Assembly: GCF_024128855.1 (NCBI RefSeq)
Contig: NZ_JAMYDV010000001.1
Coordinates: 352,972-416,971, forward strand
DNA from: Rhodovulum tesquicola
GTDB taxonomy: Bacteria; Pseudomonadota; Alphaproteobacteria; Rhodobacterales; Rhodobacteraceae
DNA length: 64,000 nt
Direction: 5' to 3'
Positions 63,018 to 64,000 of this stretch are shown one piece after another. Each line of letters begins with the position of its first letter. The stretch's first letter is position 1. The notes under the pieces were generated by a model. The model worked only from the letters and a program-made list of their open reading frames with translations, was not told where the DNA came from and did no database searches. The position numbers and the translations under genes were made by a program.

Positions 63018-63535
63018 GCTTCCTGCGCCCCGAGATTCGCGCGCTGCTCGATCGCTCGCGCGAGATGCTGGCCGCGGGCGGGATGGCGCTGGCGGGGGGC
63101 TGGGTCTTCACCTTCGGCGGCTGGTTCTTCCAGGGGCTCGGGCTGGCGCTGTTGCTGTTGTCGCTGGCATTGGCCTATGTCGCGATCCGGCGGCTGCGGT
63201 TTCTGGCGCACGGGGCGGCGCCGGGCATCGTGCAGGTGGACGAGGGGCAGATCACCTATCTGGCACCCGGCAATGGCGGCTTCGTGGCGCTGAGCGAACT
63301 GACCGAACTGGAACTGGTCTTCGACGCCGATGGCGCCCGGCTCTGGCGGCTTGCGCAATCCGGCTTTCCCACCGTGACGATCCCGGCCGCGGCGCAGGGG
63401 GCCGATGCGCTGTTCGATGCTTTCGTATCATTGCCGGGCGCCCGCCCCGGCCATATTGTCGCGGCACTCGACCGGACCCCGGACCAGGGACCGGTCACGG
63501 TCTGGCGGCGCGAGCGTCACCCGGCCTTGACTTGA
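63014..63535 (+). CDS. Small two-helix membrane protein, unknown
   Basis: 173 residues from a GTG start (GTGA overlap with rsmE). Two membrane helices (GMALAGGWVFTFGGWFFQGL, GLALLLLSLALAYVAI) then a soluble domain (GIVQVDEGQITYLAPGNGGF, TELELVFDADGARLWRLAQS). No family assigned; of a type common in Rhodobacterales between rsmE and gshA. Function unknown. Confidence 0.78.
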   Translation: MSFLRPEIRALLDRSREMLAAGGMALAGGWVFTFGGWFFQGLGLALLLLSLALAYVAIRRLRFLAHGAAPGIVQVDEGQITYLAPGNGGFVALSELTELELVFDADGARLWRLAQSGFPTVTIPAAAQGADALFDAFVSLPGARPGHIVAALDRTPDQGPVTVWRRERHPALT

Positions 63536-63595
63536 CCCGCCCCCCGTCGCAGGTGACAGGCCGAACGACGCGAACGAACCCGGAGGCCAGCGCCC

Positions 63596-64000
63596 ATGTC
63601 CATCCCACAAACCGGCGGCGGCCCGATCGAGTCCGTGGCGCAACTGGCCGAGTATCTCGAAGCCGGCTGCAAGCCCAAGGATGCCTGGCGCATCGGCACC
63701 GAGCACGAGAAATTCGGCTATGACAAGGCGACGCTCAAGCCCATTCCCTATGCGGGCGAGCGGTCGGTGCTGGCCGTGCTTCAGGGCTTGCGCCAGCGCT
63801 ATGGCTGGGCGCCGATCTTCGAGGGCGAGCATATCATCGGGCTGGAAAAGGACGGCGCCAACGTCAGCCTGGAGCCGGGCGGGCAACTGGAACTGTCCGG
63901 CGCGCCGCTCGAAACCATCCATCAGACCTGTGACGAGGTGAACGAGCACCTGCGCGAGGTCCGCTCGGTCGCCGACGAGATCGGCGTGGGCTTCATCGGG
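63596..64000 (+). CDS. gshA: Glutamate-cysteine ligase, 5-prime part
   Basis: 135 codons to the window edge. RIGTEHEKFGYDKATLKPIP, GWAPIFEGEHIIGLEKDGAN and SLEPGGQLELSGAPLETIHQ are the plant/alphaproteobacterial GshA signature (ATP-grasp-like glutamine-synthetase fold). GGAGG precedes the ATG. It makes gamma-glutamylcysteine, the first step to glutathione, which the flhA-fghA pathway uses. The C-terminus is beyond the window. Confidence 0.93.
   Translation, partial: MSIPQTGGGPIESVAQLAEYLEAGCKPKDAWRIGTEHEKFGYDKATLKPIPYAGERSVLAVLQGLRQRYGWAPIFEGEHIIGLEKDGANVSLEPGGQLELSGAPLETIHQTCDEVNEHLREVRSVADEIGVGFIG

Overview
The window is one contiguous stretch of high-GC alphaproteobacterial chromosome. 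Gene content and order (RidA-GDPD-GNAT, mlaA-mlaC, glnK-amtB, cysG-DUF2849-cysI-cysH-DUF934, xoxF-xoxG-xoxJ with glutathione-dependent formaldehyde genes, NnrU/NsrR/NnrS) fit the Rhodobacterales, family Paracoccaceae (Paracoccus/Rhodobacter relatives). The genus cannot be fixed from sequence reading alone. No rRNA, tRNA, CRISPR array, insertion sequence or prophage was seen. Genes are tightly packed, and many neighbours overlap by ATGA or GTGA, implying translational coupling.

Layout. 1-6.2 kb: housekeeping and envelope genes (GNAT, GDPD, RidA, MlaA, MlaC, a class A PBP). 6.4-8.2 kb: glnK-amtB, closed by a strong terminator. 8.3-18.8 kb: aminotransferase plus sulfurtransferase, smpB, a Hint-type protein, DUF4399, a broken trmO behind dapA, a soluble lytic transglycosylase, a DMT transporter, mnmD and a divergent FAD oxidoreductase. 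19.0-23.0 kb: a nitrogen-oxide region holding a decayed narJ, an FNR box, a Crp/Fnr regulator, nnrU, nsrR with two operators, and nnrS. 23.0-25.4 kb: a TPP riboswitch and the thiamine salvage operon thiM-thiE-thiD. 25.5-30.1 kb: assimilatory sulfate/sulfite reduction.

30.1-51.2 kb is the outstanding region, a lanthanide-type methanol/alcohol oxidation island. It starts with a LuxR response regulator, a FIST-domain sensor and a hybrid histidine kinase. It continues with secreted proteins of unknown role, a fused SoxYZ-like carrier, a zinc metallohydrolase, glutathione-dependent formaldehyde dehydrogenase and S-formylglutathione hydrolase. Then come the PQQ dehydrogenase XoxF (lanthanide DYD signature), its cytochrome XoxG, XoxJ, a CXXCW rhodanese-like protein and a second SoxYZ-like carrier. 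It ends with a beta-propeller protein, SRPBCC and DUF3280 proteins and two coupled ABC transporters. The inferred flow is periplasmic alcohol oxidation by XoxF to XoxG, cytoplasmic formaldehyde to formate through glutathione, and control by the FIST-kinase-regulator trio. The sulfur-carrier-like proteins (two SoxYZ fusions, rhodanese-like, metallohydrolase) have no established biochemical role in this setting and are the best candidate for an undescribed system.

51.3-64 kb: mostly housekeeping genes (methyltransferase, S49 peptidase, Na/Ca exchanger, SDR, uvrC, a DUF429 remnant, pgsA, moaD, moaE, a giant OmpA-like protein with a hexanucleotide repeat tail, ubiA, rsmE, and the start of gshA, whose product glutathione feeds the formaldehyde pathway).
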